Of a stretch of DNA of 64,000 nucleotides, positions 8,447-17,717 are shown piece by piece. The DNA is from CBDDEH01 sp965226865. GTDB taxonomy: Bacteria; Chloroflexota; Dehalococcoidia; Lucifugimonadales; JAGWBF01. Position 1 is the first letter of the stretch. Each line of letters opens with the position of its first letter. The notes below the pieces were generated by a model. The model had not been told where the DNA came from and did not search any database. It saw only the letters and a program-made list of their open reading frames with translations. The stretch covers positions 1,178,001-1,242,000 of the forward strand of contig CBDDEH010000004.1 in NCBI GenBank assembly GCA_965226865.1, in the 5' to 3' direction. A program made the translations under genes and the position numbers.

Positions 8447-9592
8447 TCAGAGTTTGGTTAGGGCGGTTTCCAGGCGAGAGATCCCAGCGTCGATCTCCTC
8501 GGCAGCTATCGTAAGTGGCGGCATGAACCGTATCGCATTGAGACGCACCGGGTTGAGTAGCAGCCCCTGCTCGTTGCAAAGGGATACGACTTGAGCGGAG
8601 ATATCGTCGTTGAACTCCATTGCCAGTAAGAGTCCCTTTCCTCTGACCTCCGTAATGAAGCCGAACCGGGATCTTAGGCCATCAAGGCCCTCAGATAATC
8701 GCCTGCCCATTGTTACGACGTTGGAGAGCACGTCGCTCTCGATGAGGTACCTGGTAACGGCATGGGCCGCGGCACAGGTCAGGGGGTTGCCGCCAAAGGT
8801 GGAGCCGTGGTCACCAGGCTCGAGGGCCATACAGTGGTCCTTGGACATGAAAGCGCCTATAGGAACGCCACCTCCCAGGCCCTTGGCGAGGGCGATCACG
8901 TCAGGCTCCACGTCAAACTGCTGGTAGCCGAACAGGGTGCCCAGCCGGCCCATCCCCGTCTGTACTTCATCCAGGATGAGCAACAGGCCCTGCGTGTTAC
9001 ACCAGTCTCTGACCCTGATCAGGTAATCATCCGCGGGGACGTTCACGCCTCCTTCCCCCTGGATAGGCTCCAGGAGGATGGCGGCAGTGCGTTGGGTGGT
9101 GGCCTCCATGATCGCTTCCACGTTATTGTATTCCACGTGTGAGAATCCCGGCATCAAGGGCTGGAACGGCTCCTGGTAGTGGGGCTGTCCTGTGGCGGCA
9201 ACCATGCCGGTGGTCCGGCCGTGGAAGGAGTTGAAGGCCGTTATCACCTCATATGCCCCGTCGCGGTTCTTCTTGCCATACTTTCTGGCGAGCTTTACAG
9301 CTCCCTCCAGGGCCTCGGCGCCGCTATTGGAGAAAAAGACCTTGTTCAGGCAGCTATTGTCGACGAGTAGCTGCGCAAGCCTGAGTTGGGGGGTGGTGTA
9401 GAACTGGTTGGACGTCTGCATTAACGTTGAGGCCTGCTCGGCGATGGCTTTGGTAACGACCGGATGGCAGTGGCCCAGGTTGTTGACCGCCCAACCGGCC
9501 GTGAAATCGTAGTACTCCTTGCCATCGACATCCCAGACCCGGCTGCCCTCGCCCCGGGCGATTACCACAGGCTGGCGCCTCACCGTGAACAT
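8447..9592 (-). CDS. argD: Acetylornithine aminotransferase
   Basis: 381 residues from ATG 9590-9592. It is a class III PLP aminotransferase. NSGAEALEGAVKLARKYG binds the phosphate, LLILDEVQTGMGRLG carries the cofactor Asp, and IALAKGLGGGVPIGAF holds the Schiff-base Lys. It converts N-acetylglutamate semialdehyde to N-acetylornithine. Codons immediately upstream of the ATG read WIELEKRYY in frame, which looks like conserved ArgD N-terminal sequence. No ATG, GTG or TTG is present there before the region of the preceding gene's stop, so a rare start (ATT or CTG) or a sequence error is possible. It belongs to the arg operon. Confidence 0.93.
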   Translation of the reverse strand: MFTVRRQPVVIARGEGSRVWDVDGKEYYDFTAGWAVNNLGHCHPVVTKAIAEQASTLMQTSNQFYTTPQLRLAQLLVDNSCLNKVFFSNSGAEALEGAVKLARKYGKKNRDGAYEVITAFNSFHGRTTGMVAATGQPHYQEPFQPLMPGFSHVEYNNVEAIMEATTQRTAAILLEPIQGEGGVNVPADDYLIRVRDWCNTQGLLLILDEVQTGMGRLGTLFGYQQFDVEPDVIALAKGLGGGVPIGAFMSKDHCMALEPGDHGSTFGGNPLTCAAAHAVTRYLIESDVLSNVVTMGRRLSEGLDGLRSRFGFITEVRGKGLLLAMEFNDDISAQVVSLCNEQGLLLNPVRLNAIRFMPPLTIAAEEIDAGISRLETALTKL

Positions 9593-9645
9593 ATAGTAAC
9601 GCTTCTCCAGCTCAATCCACGACGATGACTCTTTAGACAGTGGAC

Positions 9646-12495
9646 TTATCGCGAATCTCCTGTGGCTGGAGTGCCTCCCAACACATCCGTTAGCTGCCCC
9701 AAAGCCTCTTCCAGGGCTTGGAGACCCGTTCTCAGGTCTCCGATTACGTCCTGAATACGGTTGATCTCTTCTTGTATGCCTTCTGGAGCCGGCGTAGGAG
9801 TCGCCGGTGGCTCGGTAGGCTCGGGCTCGGTTGTACCAGGAGGTTCAGGAACCACGACCCCACCATCGTCAGGGCAGGCATGTTCTACATTAAGCAAAGC
9901 GCTCAAGGCTCCGCAAAGGGTATCTTCCATGACGACCTTGTCCGAGTCGGCAACGATAACCTTCTTTAGCTCAGGTAAAGGAAGGGCCTGCGCTCTGATA
10001 TACAAGGGCTCAACATACAGAAGGGTGTCATCTATCGGTATAGCGATCAGGTTTCCCCGGATGCAGAGCTTTCCCTCTGGGCAGAGAAGACTTAGCTCCC
10101 TGCCTATCCTGTCGTCACCGGTAATCCGGCCCTCAATCTGCTCCGGACCGAATACCGTCCTGTCTTTGGGGAAGGTAAAGACCAGCGTCTTGCCATAGTG
10201 TTCACCGTCGCTACGGGCAGCCATCCAACCCACCATGTTCTTCCTTTCGACTCCTCCCGGAGTGAAGGGCAGGAGAAGAACAAACTCCTCTTTCTCCTCA
10301 CCTGGAAGCTTCATGATGATGTAGTAGGGTTCGATGTCCTGAGTGTTGGTAGGTGTGTTAAACACCTCCTTGGCGACCGCCCAAAGGTCTTCCCTCTGGA
10401 AGAACTCCCTGGGGTCGGTCATATGATACCGGAGGTTTATCTCCGCCTGAGCGGAGAAGAAGTCCAGGGGATACCGGATGTGCTCTCTCAGAGAGGGATC
10501 TAAATTGTCTATCTCATCAAAATCGTCGAAGAGGTCCGGAAACGCCTTCATATACATCTGGATAAGGGGATCCTCGGGCTCTATGACGAAGAAATGTACG
10601 GTGCCGTTATAAGCGTCGATGACCGCTTTGACACTGTTGCGGATGTAGTTGAAATCATCCCGGAAAGCCGCAGAATAAGCATAGCGGTCGGTGACAGTGT
10701 AGGCATCCTGAATCCACCACAGCCTGCTGCCATCCCCCACCACCATATAGGGGTCGCTGTCCAGGCGCAGGAAGGGGGCGATTGTGTGAACTCGGTTCTC
10801 AATTTCGCGCCGGTACAACACCTTGCTCTCCGACACTATCTGCCCACTGATGAGCAAGTTAAAATCGAAAAGCTCCCAGGAATAGGCGATTCTCCTCAAC
10901 AGAGACCCAACTCCGACTCCTCCCGTGCCTTCATAGTTCTTGAAAATCGCATCGCCCTCGGGCCCCGGGAAATTAAACTCATCGGTATCGCTGTTGACGA
11001 TCACGAAGTCCGTAGTGTTTTCGCCATAGTACACCTCGGGCTGAAGGATCTCAGTTCTGCCCTGGGGAGGCACATCTTTAAGGAAGAAAGTCGGCCTGCC
11101 CTCCGCAGTAGCCTCGTTGACCGGACTCATGGCTACTCCAAAGCCGTGGGTATAGACGAGCTTCCGGTTAACCCAGTTCTGGGCATCCTCTTCCAGATTC
11201 TCCGGGAATAGCTCCCGAGCGGACAACATCACCTGCCTGAAGTCTCCATCCGGGAAGGTATAGCGGTCCACATCGACGTCTACATAGTTGTAGTACTGCG
11301 CGAAGGTCTGAATCTGGTTGTAGGTATCGCGCAGGGGCCTCGGGTCCCATAATCGGATGTTGTTTATGGTCTCGGGGTTGTTGACTACATTTTGAAAGTC
11401 GAGGGTTGGGTTGAAAGGAAACCGGATCTCTTCGATCGGGCTGAGGTTATAGGCGTCCCTGGTGGACTGGATTGCCCGTTCAATGAAGTTCTCCTCCCTC
11501 GTCAGCTCGTTGGGAGTTACCCGAATGCTCTGGAATATGACTGGATATATAGCTCCCGCCAGGACGGCCAGCACGGCCCAGAGGGAGAAGGAGGCGACCA
11601 TTAGCCTTAATCCGCCATAGTAGATGCTTGTCACAAAACCGACGGCGGATACAAGGGATATGGCGACCAGAAGCCACAGCACGGGGATTCTGGCGTTAAC
11701 GTCGGTGTACCCGGCGCCAGGCGCGGCGCCCCTGCCTGAGAATACAAGCTCGAATATGTCCAGATAATGGGCGGCGGCGATAGTCAGCATCAGCGCCGCC
11801 CCAAGGGCAGCCAAATGGACCCTGATCTTGGGAGTAAGGTTGAACTTGATTCCCCTGATACCGGCAATCGCGAAATACAGCGCCATTACCGCCACGGCGA
11901 TGGTGATAACGAGGCCCATCAGCCAGCCCTGGATAAAGTGGAACATCGGCATTGTTGCGACGTGGAATGACATGTCTTTGCTGAATTGGGGGTCTTCAAC
12001 GCCGAAGGAAACGCGGTTGAAGTATAGAAGGAAGGTTTCCCAACGACCCTGAGCGACTATCCCAAACACCAAACTGGCTATAAGCACGAACAACACGGCG
12101 CCGACGATAATTCCCCAACGCGCCAGGGTGTAAACATGGGGCGGTGCTGGCAGCATCGACTCACCTCTGGCGATCCGATAGGCGATGTAGAGGTTTAAGG
12201 CCAAAAAACCGGCGGCGACCAAGGCCCCCCCGAAGAAGAGCCAGATGCGCGTCAGCAATATCTTTTTATAGACACTCGAAAAGCCTAGACTATCGAACCA
12301 GAGCCAGTCGGTAAAAACGTCTTTGGAGAAATTCAATGCCAGGATTATCGGTATCACTGCAGCGATACCGATGGCTATCCTGGTGATCAGCTTGAGGTTG
12401 AATGGTCTTATCTCCCATCCTTCTCCGACTTCCCAGGTCGGCCCTCCACCATTGCCACCGTTTTTGATTTCAAAGCTCATGTTATGAGCGGCCAC
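9646..12495 (-). CDS. UPF0182 family integral membrane protein
   Basis: 949 residues, typical of UPF0182/COG1615. The N-terminal third (about 30-330) has around seven membrane helices. A large extracytoplasmic region follows, with conserved segments such as NFIERAIQSTRDAYNL, LPGEEKEEFVLLLPFTP and NMVGWMAARSDGEHYG. The C-terminus is a Pro/Thr linker (about 880-905) and a predicted coiled coil (about 905-940). The molecular function of the family is not known to me. The gene overlaps argB by 14 bp and lies between argB and argD, so it is probably translated from the arginine operon transcript. Confidence 0.92.
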   Translation of the reverse strand: MAAHNMSFEIKNGGNGGGPTWEVGEGWEIRPFNLKLITRIAIGIAAVIPIILALNFSKDVFTDWLWFDSLGFSSVYKKILLTRIWLFFGGALVAAGFLALNLYIAYRIARGESMLPAPPHVYTLARWGIIVGAVLFVLIASLVFGIVAQGRWETFLLYFNRVSFGVEDPQFSKDMSFHVATMPMFHFIQGWLMGLVITIAVAVMALYFAIAGIRGIKFNLTPKIRVHLAALGAALMLTIAAAHYLDIFELVFSGRGAAPGAGYTDVNARIPVLWLLVAISLVSAVGFVTSIYYGGLRLMVASFSLWAVLAVLAGAIYPVIFQSIRVTPNELTREENFIERAIQSTRDAYNLSPIEEIRFPFNPTLDFQNVVNNPETINNIRLWDPRPLRDTYNQIQTFAQYYNYVDVDVDRYTFPDGDFRQVMLSARELFPENLEEDAQNWVNRKLVYTHGFGVAMSPVNEATAEGRPTFFLKDVPPQGRTEILQPEVYYGENTTDFVIVNSDTDEFNFPGPEGDAIFKNYEGTGGVGVGSLLRRIAYSWELFDFNLLISGQIVSESKVLYRREIENRVHTIAPFLRLDSDPYMVVGDGSRLWWIQDAYTVTDRYAYSAAFRDDFNYIRNSVKAVIDAYNGTVHFFVIEPEDPLIQMYMKAFPDLFDDFDEIDNLDPSLREHIRYPLDFFSAQAEINLRYHMTDPREFFQREDLWAVAKEVFNTPTNTQDIEPYYIIMKLPGEEKEEFVLLLPFTPGGVERKNMVGWMAARSDGEHYGKTLVFTFPKDRTVFGPEQIEGRITGDDRIGRELSLLCPEGKLCIRGNLIAIPIDDTLLYVEPLYIRAQALPLPELKKVIVADSDKVVMEDTLCGALSALLNVEHACPDDGGVVVPEPPGTTEPEPTEPPATPTPAPEGIQEEINRIQDVIGDLRTGLQALEEALGQLTDVLGGTPATGDSR

Positions 12496-13279
12496 CCCCC
12501 GTTATTCGAGTGCCTGTGTTGGCGCCACCCAAGCAGTCTAACAGCGCTGAGGGCTTTCTGCCATCTAGGATATCGGTGACGGGGACGCGCTCCATTGCTC
12601 GCAGACATGCCTTCAGCTTCGGAAGCATGCCACCTTTAACCACACCGGATGCCAGTAGAGAGGTCGCGGTTTGGACGTTCAGGCTTTGGATTACCCTACC
12701 CGAGCTATCCATAACGCCTTCGACGTCGGTCAGAAAGATTAGTCTGTCGGCGCCTAGAGTTAGAGCCAGCTCGCCGGCAACGGTGTCCGCGTTTATGTTA
12801 AGAAGGTGGCCCGAGTATTCGGTTTCGTCGGCCACGTGGATCCCGACTGGGGCTATCAATGGTATATATCCCTGTTCGGCGGCTTGAACCACTAGGTCAG
12901 CATTGACCCGGGTCACCTCACCGACATAGCCCAGCTCCGGCTCCACCACCTCGGCTTCCAGGAGTCCTCCATCAACACCGCTGAGACCCAGAGTCTTGCC
13001 GCCGCGATTGAGCAGGGCAACAACCAGTTGTTTGTTTACCAGGCCTGTCAGCACGGCCGTAACGACATCCAGGGCTTGAGCGTCGGTTACCCTCAATCCG
13101 CGAACAAAGCGAGGCATGGCGCCCTGACGTTGCATCCAGTCAGATATGACCTTGCCGCCACCGTGGACGACAACCAGCTTCACACCGTCCTTTTGAAGGG
13201 TGACTAGGTCGTCCATGGTGGTGTCGTGGCTTCCCAGGGTACTGCCACCGATTTTGACTACAACCGGCGCGTTCGACAC
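12482..13279 (-). CDS. argB: Acetylglutamate kinase
   Basis: 265 residues. The amino-acid kinase motifs are present: VVKIGGSTLGSHD at the N-terminus, VVVHGGGKVISDWM around 40-50, LLNINADTVAGELALTLGADRLIFLTDVEG in the C-terminal ATP half. It phosphorylates N-acetylglutamate, the second committed step of arginine synthesis. This is a short form lacking the N-terminal helix found in arginine-inhibited hexameric kinases. It lies 110 bp downstream of argJ and overlaps the UPF0182 gene. Confidence 0.96.
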   Translation of the reverse strand: MSNAPVVVKIGGSTLGSHDTTMDDLVTLQKDGVKLVVVHGGGKVISDWMQRQGAMPRFVRGLRVTDAQALDVVTAVLTGLVNKQLVVALLNRGGKTLGLSGVDGGLLEAEVVEPELGYVGEVTRVNADLVVQAAEQGYIPLIAPVGIHVADETEYSGHLLNINADTVAGELALTLGADRLIFLTDVEGVMDSSGRVIQSLNVQTATSLLASGVVKGGMLPKLKACLRAMERVPVTDILDGRKPSALLDCLGGANTGTRITGGGRS

Positions 13280-13389
13280 TCAATACTCCACTATTTTCAC
13301 AAGAATCGGAATTTCCGAATGTAAATTATAGCGTCAGGAGACAAGAGGGACTCGAAGGAAGGACAGGCCAGAAGGGGAAACGGCCAATG

Positions 13390-14607
13390 CTAGGTCGTGT
13401 AGGAGCTATTGAAGGTAACGTACTCTTCGCTGAGGTCACATCCCCAAGCTGTCGCGTTTGACTTGCCCAAGTTAAGCTGGATTCGGAGGGAAACCTCCTG
13501 CTCCTGCATCAGAACCACCACCGCGTCCTTATGGTAGGGGATGGGTCGCCCGCCTTCCATCAGGCAGACGTCGGCGACAAACAGACCTATCTTGCTCTCT
13601 TCCACCTCGGCTCCGCTACGAGCCAGAGCGGCGATGATCCGTCCCCAGTTGGGATCGGCGCCGTGGATGGCGGTTTTAACGAGGCTGGAGGATATCACCG
13701 TTCGCGCAGCCATGCGTGCCGAGGCCGGCGACGCCGCGCCTTCGACGGTGACCTCGATGAGCTTCGTCGCCCCTTCGCCGTCCTTGGCCAACTGCTTGGC
13801 AAGACGGGTGCAGACCATTTGTAGTCCACGTTCGAAAAGGATGCCCTGTGCCGAGCCTTCTTCTATCACAACGGGCTGGGCGGCGCCGTTGGAGAAGGCC
13901 AAAACCATGTCATTGGTGCTGGTATCGCCGTCTATTGACAACATGTTGAAGGAGGAATCCACCGCCCGCTTCAACGCTCTCTGGAGGAACTCGGCCTCAA
14001 GCTGGGCGTCGGTGGTAACAAAACAAAGCACCGTGGCCATGTTGGGATGAATCATCCCCGAACCCTTGGCGATGCCGCCGATGGTAATGGTTTTCCGACC
14101 ACGCTCGAAGGATACGGCCACCTCTTTGGGGCCCGGGTCCGTGGTGAGGATGGCCCTGGCCAGACCGTGGCCGCCGTCCGAGGACGGCTCCATCCTGTCC
14201 ACTCCACCATTAATCAACGAGACCGGTAGCTCGACACCTATGATACCGGTGCTGGCTATCAACACCTCCTCGGCCTTGACGCCCAACCGCTGCGCCGTGT
14301 GGGCAGTAACCTCGATGGCGTCGTTGTAACCCTGCTCACCCACACAGGCGTTGGCGATGCCGCTGTTTACCAAAAGGGCGCGGACTTTCTTATTGGAGAC
14401 CCGTTCCTGGGTAAGCCTCACAGATGGGGATTTTATGGCACTGGTTGTGTACACGCCTGCAACCGAGGCAGGCCTTTCCGACACCAGCAGCCCAAGGTCA
14501 AGCTTATCCACGGAGTAGGTCTTGATCCCGGCATAGGTGGAGCAAGCCTGGAAACCCTTCGGGGTGGTTACGGTCCCACCCTCCACGAACCCTATCTCGT
14601 CAGCCAT
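13390..14607 (-). CDS. argJ: Bifunctional ornithine acetyltransferase/N-acetylglutamate synthase
   Basis: 405 residues from the ATG at 14605-14607 (MADEIGFVEGG). The open frame continues to 14718, but the added residues are not ArgJ-like. The self-cleavage site is clear in KGSGMIHPNMATVLCF, where Thr of ATVLC becomes the N-terminal nucleophile of the beta chain. GDTSTNDMVL and the C-terminal NSSYTT are also conserved. ArgJ moves acetyl from N-acetylornithine to glutamate and so recycles the acetyl group. It is the first gene of the visible arg operon. No argC precedes it here. An inverted repeat at 14717-14739 lies about 110 bp upstream. Confidence 0.95.
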   Translation of the reverse strand: MADEIGFVEGGTVTTPKGFQACSTYAGIKTYSVDKLDLGLLVSERPASVAGVYTTSAIKSPSVRLTQERVSNKKVRALLVNSGIANACVGEQGYNDAIEVTAHTAQRLGVKAEEVLIASTGIIGVELPVSLINGGVDRMEPSSDGGHGLARAILTTDPGPKEVAVSFERGRKTITIGGIAKGSGMIHPNMATVLCFVTTDAQLEAEFLQRALKRAVDSSFNMLSIDGDTSTNDMVLAFSNGAAQPVVIEEGSAQGILFERGLQMVCTRLAKQLAKDGEGATKLIEVTVEGAASPASARMAARTVISSSLVKTAIHGADPNWGRIIAALARSGAEVEESKIGLFVADVCLMEGGRPIPYHKDAVVVLMQEQEVSLRIQLNLGKSNATAWGCDLSEEYVTFNSSYTT

Positions 14608-14716
14608 GGACAAAGCCTCACTGTATGAGGAAATTTGTATTTGGCGAGTATAGCATAACGGAGCTGGGAGAGGGAGTCTCAGTTCTTTACCAATGCTCAT
14701 GGTTCGACTGGCTTTC

Positions 14717-14739
14717 AAGTAACTGCTACACAGTTACTT
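14717..14739. promoter_or_regulatory. Inverted repeat upstream of argJ
   Basis: AAGTAACTG (14717-14725), a 5-base spacer CTACA, then CAGTTACTT (14731-14739): perfect 9-bp arms. The position, about 110 bp before the argJ start, would suit an operator of the arginine operon. It does not match the ARG box consensus I know, so the function is unassigned. Confidence 0.4.
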
Positions 14740-14750
14740 CCCTATGCATC

Positions 14751-14771
14751 GCCCCGATCCCCCATCGGGGC
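14751..14771. repeat. GC hairpin GCCCCGAT-5-ATCGGGGC
   Basis: Eight-base perfect arms around a CCCCC loop. No T-run follows on either strand, so it is not a canonical terminator. It lies between leuS and argJ in a 545-bp gene-free stretch (14608-15152) that otherwise holds the inverted repeat at 14717 and the repeat element at 14855-14999. Confidence 0.6.
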
Positions 14772-14854
14772 ATGACGCTACTCATCAAGAACATGAACCC
14801 AACGTGGCGAGACCTGAGCATTGACCTGTAGGACCAGGACTCATCACCCCTCCG

Positions 14855-14999
14855 GATTGCTTCGCTCGAAAGACTCGCTCGCAACGACGCCTGAGAGGAA
14901 GTCCAGCCCTGGCCGTGGTTCCAATCCCTGACGGCCCACCAACCTTTAGCCCCAGATATTCGTCGTTGCGAGCCTCGATGACATCGGGGCGTGGCAATC
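14855..14999. repeat. 145-bp dispersed palindromic element (GATTGC...GCAACGAC type)
   Basis: The left end begins GATTGCTTCGCTCG and ends CTCGCAACGAC (14855-14888). The right end is its inverted counterpart, from GTCGTTGCGAG to GGCAATC (14962-14999). The pattern is that of the widespread short intergenic repeat that reads CTCGCAACGAC at one end and GATTGC at the other. There is no coding capacity. It is probably a MITE-like or REP-like element and fills most of this spacer. Confidence 0.65.
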
Positions 15000-15152
15000 T
15001 GGTGGGGCAGCCGGTGGCCGTCGCAAGGCACCCAGACCATACTCACCAACGAGCAATCAGCACCAATGCCTACTCGGTCTTATCTGCTCTGCCAGCTTTA
15101 GAGAATCCAGCGTTCAGCTATCTCTCAGACGTATCACCTTGACAGTATATCC

Positions 15153-17630
15153 TTATTTGATGACGACGTTGACGAGGCGGCCGGGGACGTAGACGATCTT
15201 CTGGGCCTCGACGCCATCCTGGATGTACTTCTTCTCCCTCAAGCTGTCGAGGGCTAACGCCTTGGCCTGTTCTTCCGAGATGTCAGCCGGGGCCTGTATG
15301 CGGGCCCGCAGCTTTCCATTAACCTGGACGATCAGAGTTATCTCTTCCTCGGCGGCCAGATCATCGTCCCAATCGGGGAAGCTCTGGTTGTGGATGCTGT
15401 AAGGGTGACCGTTACGCTCCCACAGCTCCTCGGCTAGATGGGGAGCGAAGGGCGCCAGCATCAGCAAAAACTTCTCGATGCTCTGTTTCCACAGACCCTC
15501 GTCGACCGATCCCGGTGAATCCCAGACCTTACCCAGATGGTTGGAGAACTCCATCAGGGCGGCTATTCCGGTGTTGAACTTGAACTGGTCCAGCTCCTGA
15601 TAGACCTTCTTGACGGTCTGGTGGAGCCGGCGGATCATCTCCCTGTCCCTGGACTCATCTGGATTTTGAGCAGGCCTGGACGATGGGTCTCGCTGGCATA
15701 AGTCCCAGACGCGGTTGAGCCACCGGGCGACGCCGTTTATGCCCGAGGTGCTCCAGGGGCCTCCCTGGTCCCATGGGCCCAGGAACATGAGAAAACAACG
15801 GACCGAGTCGGCGCCTAGGGCACCCACATACTCATCGGGATTCACTACGTTTCCACGGCTCTTGCTCATCTTCTCGTGGTCTTCGCCCAGGATGATCCCC
15901 TGGTTGTAGAGCCTCAAGAAGGGCTCGTCAAAATCCACCAGGCCCAGGCCCCGCAGTGCCTTCGTGAAGAACCGGGCGTACAAAAGATGCATGACGGCGT
16001 GCTCGGCGCCGCCGGTGTATTGGTGCACGGGCATCCACTGCTTAAGGACCTCAGGGTCGAAGGGCTCTCTACTGTACTTGGGCGAGGTGAAACGCTCCAT
16101 ATACCAGGAGGAGTCGACAAAGGTGTCCATTGTGTCAGTCTCCCTGTGGGCATCTCCCTCACACCTGGGGCAGGTCGTATGGACAAAGTCGTGGTCCAGA
16201 GCGAGGGGAGATTCACCCGTCGGCCTGAAATCGGCGTCGGGTGGGAGCAGGACAGGAAGGTCCTTTTCAGGCACAGGCACGGTGCCGCATTTCTCGCAAT
16301 AAACTATCGGTATCGGGGTCCCCCAATAGCGCTGGCGGGATATGAGCCAGTCCCGTATCCGGTAGGAGACCGTACGCCCACCCCATCCCTTGCTTTCGGC
16401 AAACGCGGCGACTGCTTCTTTGCCCTGGCTGCTGGGCAAGCCATCGAACTTGCCCGAGTTGACCATGGTACCCTCATCGACGTAGGCCTCGGTCGGATCA
16501 CCTCCATCCCGGCCGGGCGGGGCAATTACGACGCTTATTTGAAGTCCGTACTTCTTGGCGAACTCGAAGTCCCTCTGGTCGTGGGCGGGGACCCCCATGA
16601 CCGCGCCCGTGCCGTAACCCATCAGGGCATAGTCGGCGATAAAGATGGGCACCTCCTCGCCGGTGAGGCGGTTTATCAAGTGACTCCCCAGGAAGACTCC
16701 CGTCTTTTCCTTTTCGGTGGCCATGCGTTCTATCTCGGTCTGGCGCCGGGCCTGCTCAACGTATGCCTGCACCTCGCCTCGCCTGTCGTCTGTGGTGAGC
16801 TTTTCGACGAGCGGATGCTCTGGGGCCAGTACCATGAAAGTAACGCCGAAGATGGTGTCGATCCGGGTGGTGAAGGTGCTGATCTCCTTCTCGTCGATAC
16901 CGAGGTGGGATATGTCGAACCCGATCTGCACTCCCTCACTACGGCCGATCCAGTTGCGCTGCATGATCAGAATCTTCTGGGGCCAGTCGTCCAGGCCGCT
17001 GAAGTCCAGCAGCTCTTCGGCGTAGTCGGTGATGCGCAGGAACCATTGCTGGAGGTCTCGCCGCGTTATGGGAGTGTCGCAGCGCTCGCACCTGCCGTTC
17101 AGGACCTGCTCGTTGGCCAGCACGGTCTGGCATGATGGACACCAGACCACCGGGGCCTTTTCCCGGTAGGCCAGGCCCTTCTCATAGAACTTGAGGAAGA
17201 ACCATTGGTTCCACTTGTAGTATTCGGGCATGCAGCAGATTATTTCCCGGTCCCAGTCGTATATGGCGCCGATACTCCGTAGTTGGGTGCGCATATTGTC
17301 GATGTTGCCCATAGTCCAGCTATAGGGATGTATACCGCGCTTGATGGCGGCGTTCTCGGCCGGTAGGCCGAAGGCGTCGAAGCCCATGGGGTGCAGGACG
17401 TTGTATCCCTGCATGCGCCGGAACCGGGCATGACAGTCCGATGGCGCCAAGGCATACCAGTGGCCGATGTGCAGGTCGCCGGAGGGGTAAGGGTACATAG
17501 TCAACTCGTACCACTTTGGCCGTGAGTCATCATCCCTGACCCTATAAATGCCGTCCGTCTCCCACCGCTCCTGCCATTTGCGGTCCATGTCGCGGGCGTT
17601 ATATCGCAGCTCAACCTGTCGTGTGGTCAT
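15153..17630 (-). CDS. leuS: Leucyl-tRNA synthetase
   Basis: 825 residues, normal bacterial LeuRS length. Class I signatures are YPSGDLHIGHWYAL (HIGH) near 48-61 and KMSKSRGN near 590. The editing domain (CP1) is present, with TTRIDTIFGVTF carrying the Thr-rich region that clears mischarged amino acids. Zinc-like cysteine pairs occur in CPSCQTVLANEQV and CEKCGTVPVP. It charges tRNA-Leu in the cytosol. It starts at the ATG 17628-17630 and stands alone, with the PAP2 gene group beginning 87 bp upstream of its start on the same strand. Confidence 0.97.
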   Translation of the reverse strand: MTTRQVELRYNARDMDRKWQERWETDGIYRVRDDDSRPKWYELTMYPYPSGDLHIGHWYALAPSDCHARFRRMQGYNVLHPMGFDAFGLPAENAAIKRGIHPYSWTMGNIDNMRTQLRSIGAIYDWDREIICCMPEYYKWNQWFFLKFYEKGLAYREKAPVVWCPSCQTVLANEQVLNGRCERCDTPITRRDLQQWFLRITDYAEELLDFSGLDDWPQKILIMQRNWIGRSEGVQIGFDISHLGIDEKEISTFTTRIDTIFGVTFMVLAPEHPLVEKLTTDDRRGEVQAYVEQARRQTEIERMATEKEKTGVFLGSHLINRLTGEEVPIFIADYALMGYGTGAVMGVPAHDQRDFEFAKKYGLQISVVIAPPGRDGGDPTEAYVDEGTMVNSGKFDGLPSSQGKEAVAAFAESKGWGGRTVSYRIRDWLISRQRYWGTPIPIVYCEKCGTVPVPEKDLPVLLPPDADFRPTGESPLALDHDFVHTTCPRCEGDAHRETDTMDTFVDSSWYMERFTSPKYSREPFDPEVLKQWMPVHQYTGGAEHAVMHLLYARFFTKALRGLGLVDFDEPFLRLYNQGIILGEDHEKMSKSRGNVVNPDEYVGALGADSVRCFLMFLGPWDQGGPWSTSGINGVARWLNRVWDLCQRDPSSRPAQNPDESRDREMIRRLHQTVKKVYQELDQFKFNTGIAALMEFSNHLGKVWDSPGSVDEGLWKQSIEKFLLMLAPFAPHLAEELWERNGHPYSIHNQSFPDWDDDLAAEEEITLIVQVNGKLRARIQAPADISEEQAKALALDSLREKKYIQDGVEAQKIVYVPGRLVNVVIK

Positions 17631-17717
17631 TTGTGACTGTTCCTAATGGGATTGCTCCTATATGTTAGGACATACATAGGGCTTCGGCAACAAATACGAA
17701 GGGACTATGGGCTCAGG

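Noticed and set aside
8283..8579. 99-residue N-terminal extension of ArgG
   Set aside because: Runs through a repeat and part of argD, lacks homology, and the internal ATG has a ribosome site.
15876..17135. 419-codon open frame on the plus strand
   Set aside because: Antisense to leuS; a by-product of high-GC codon use.
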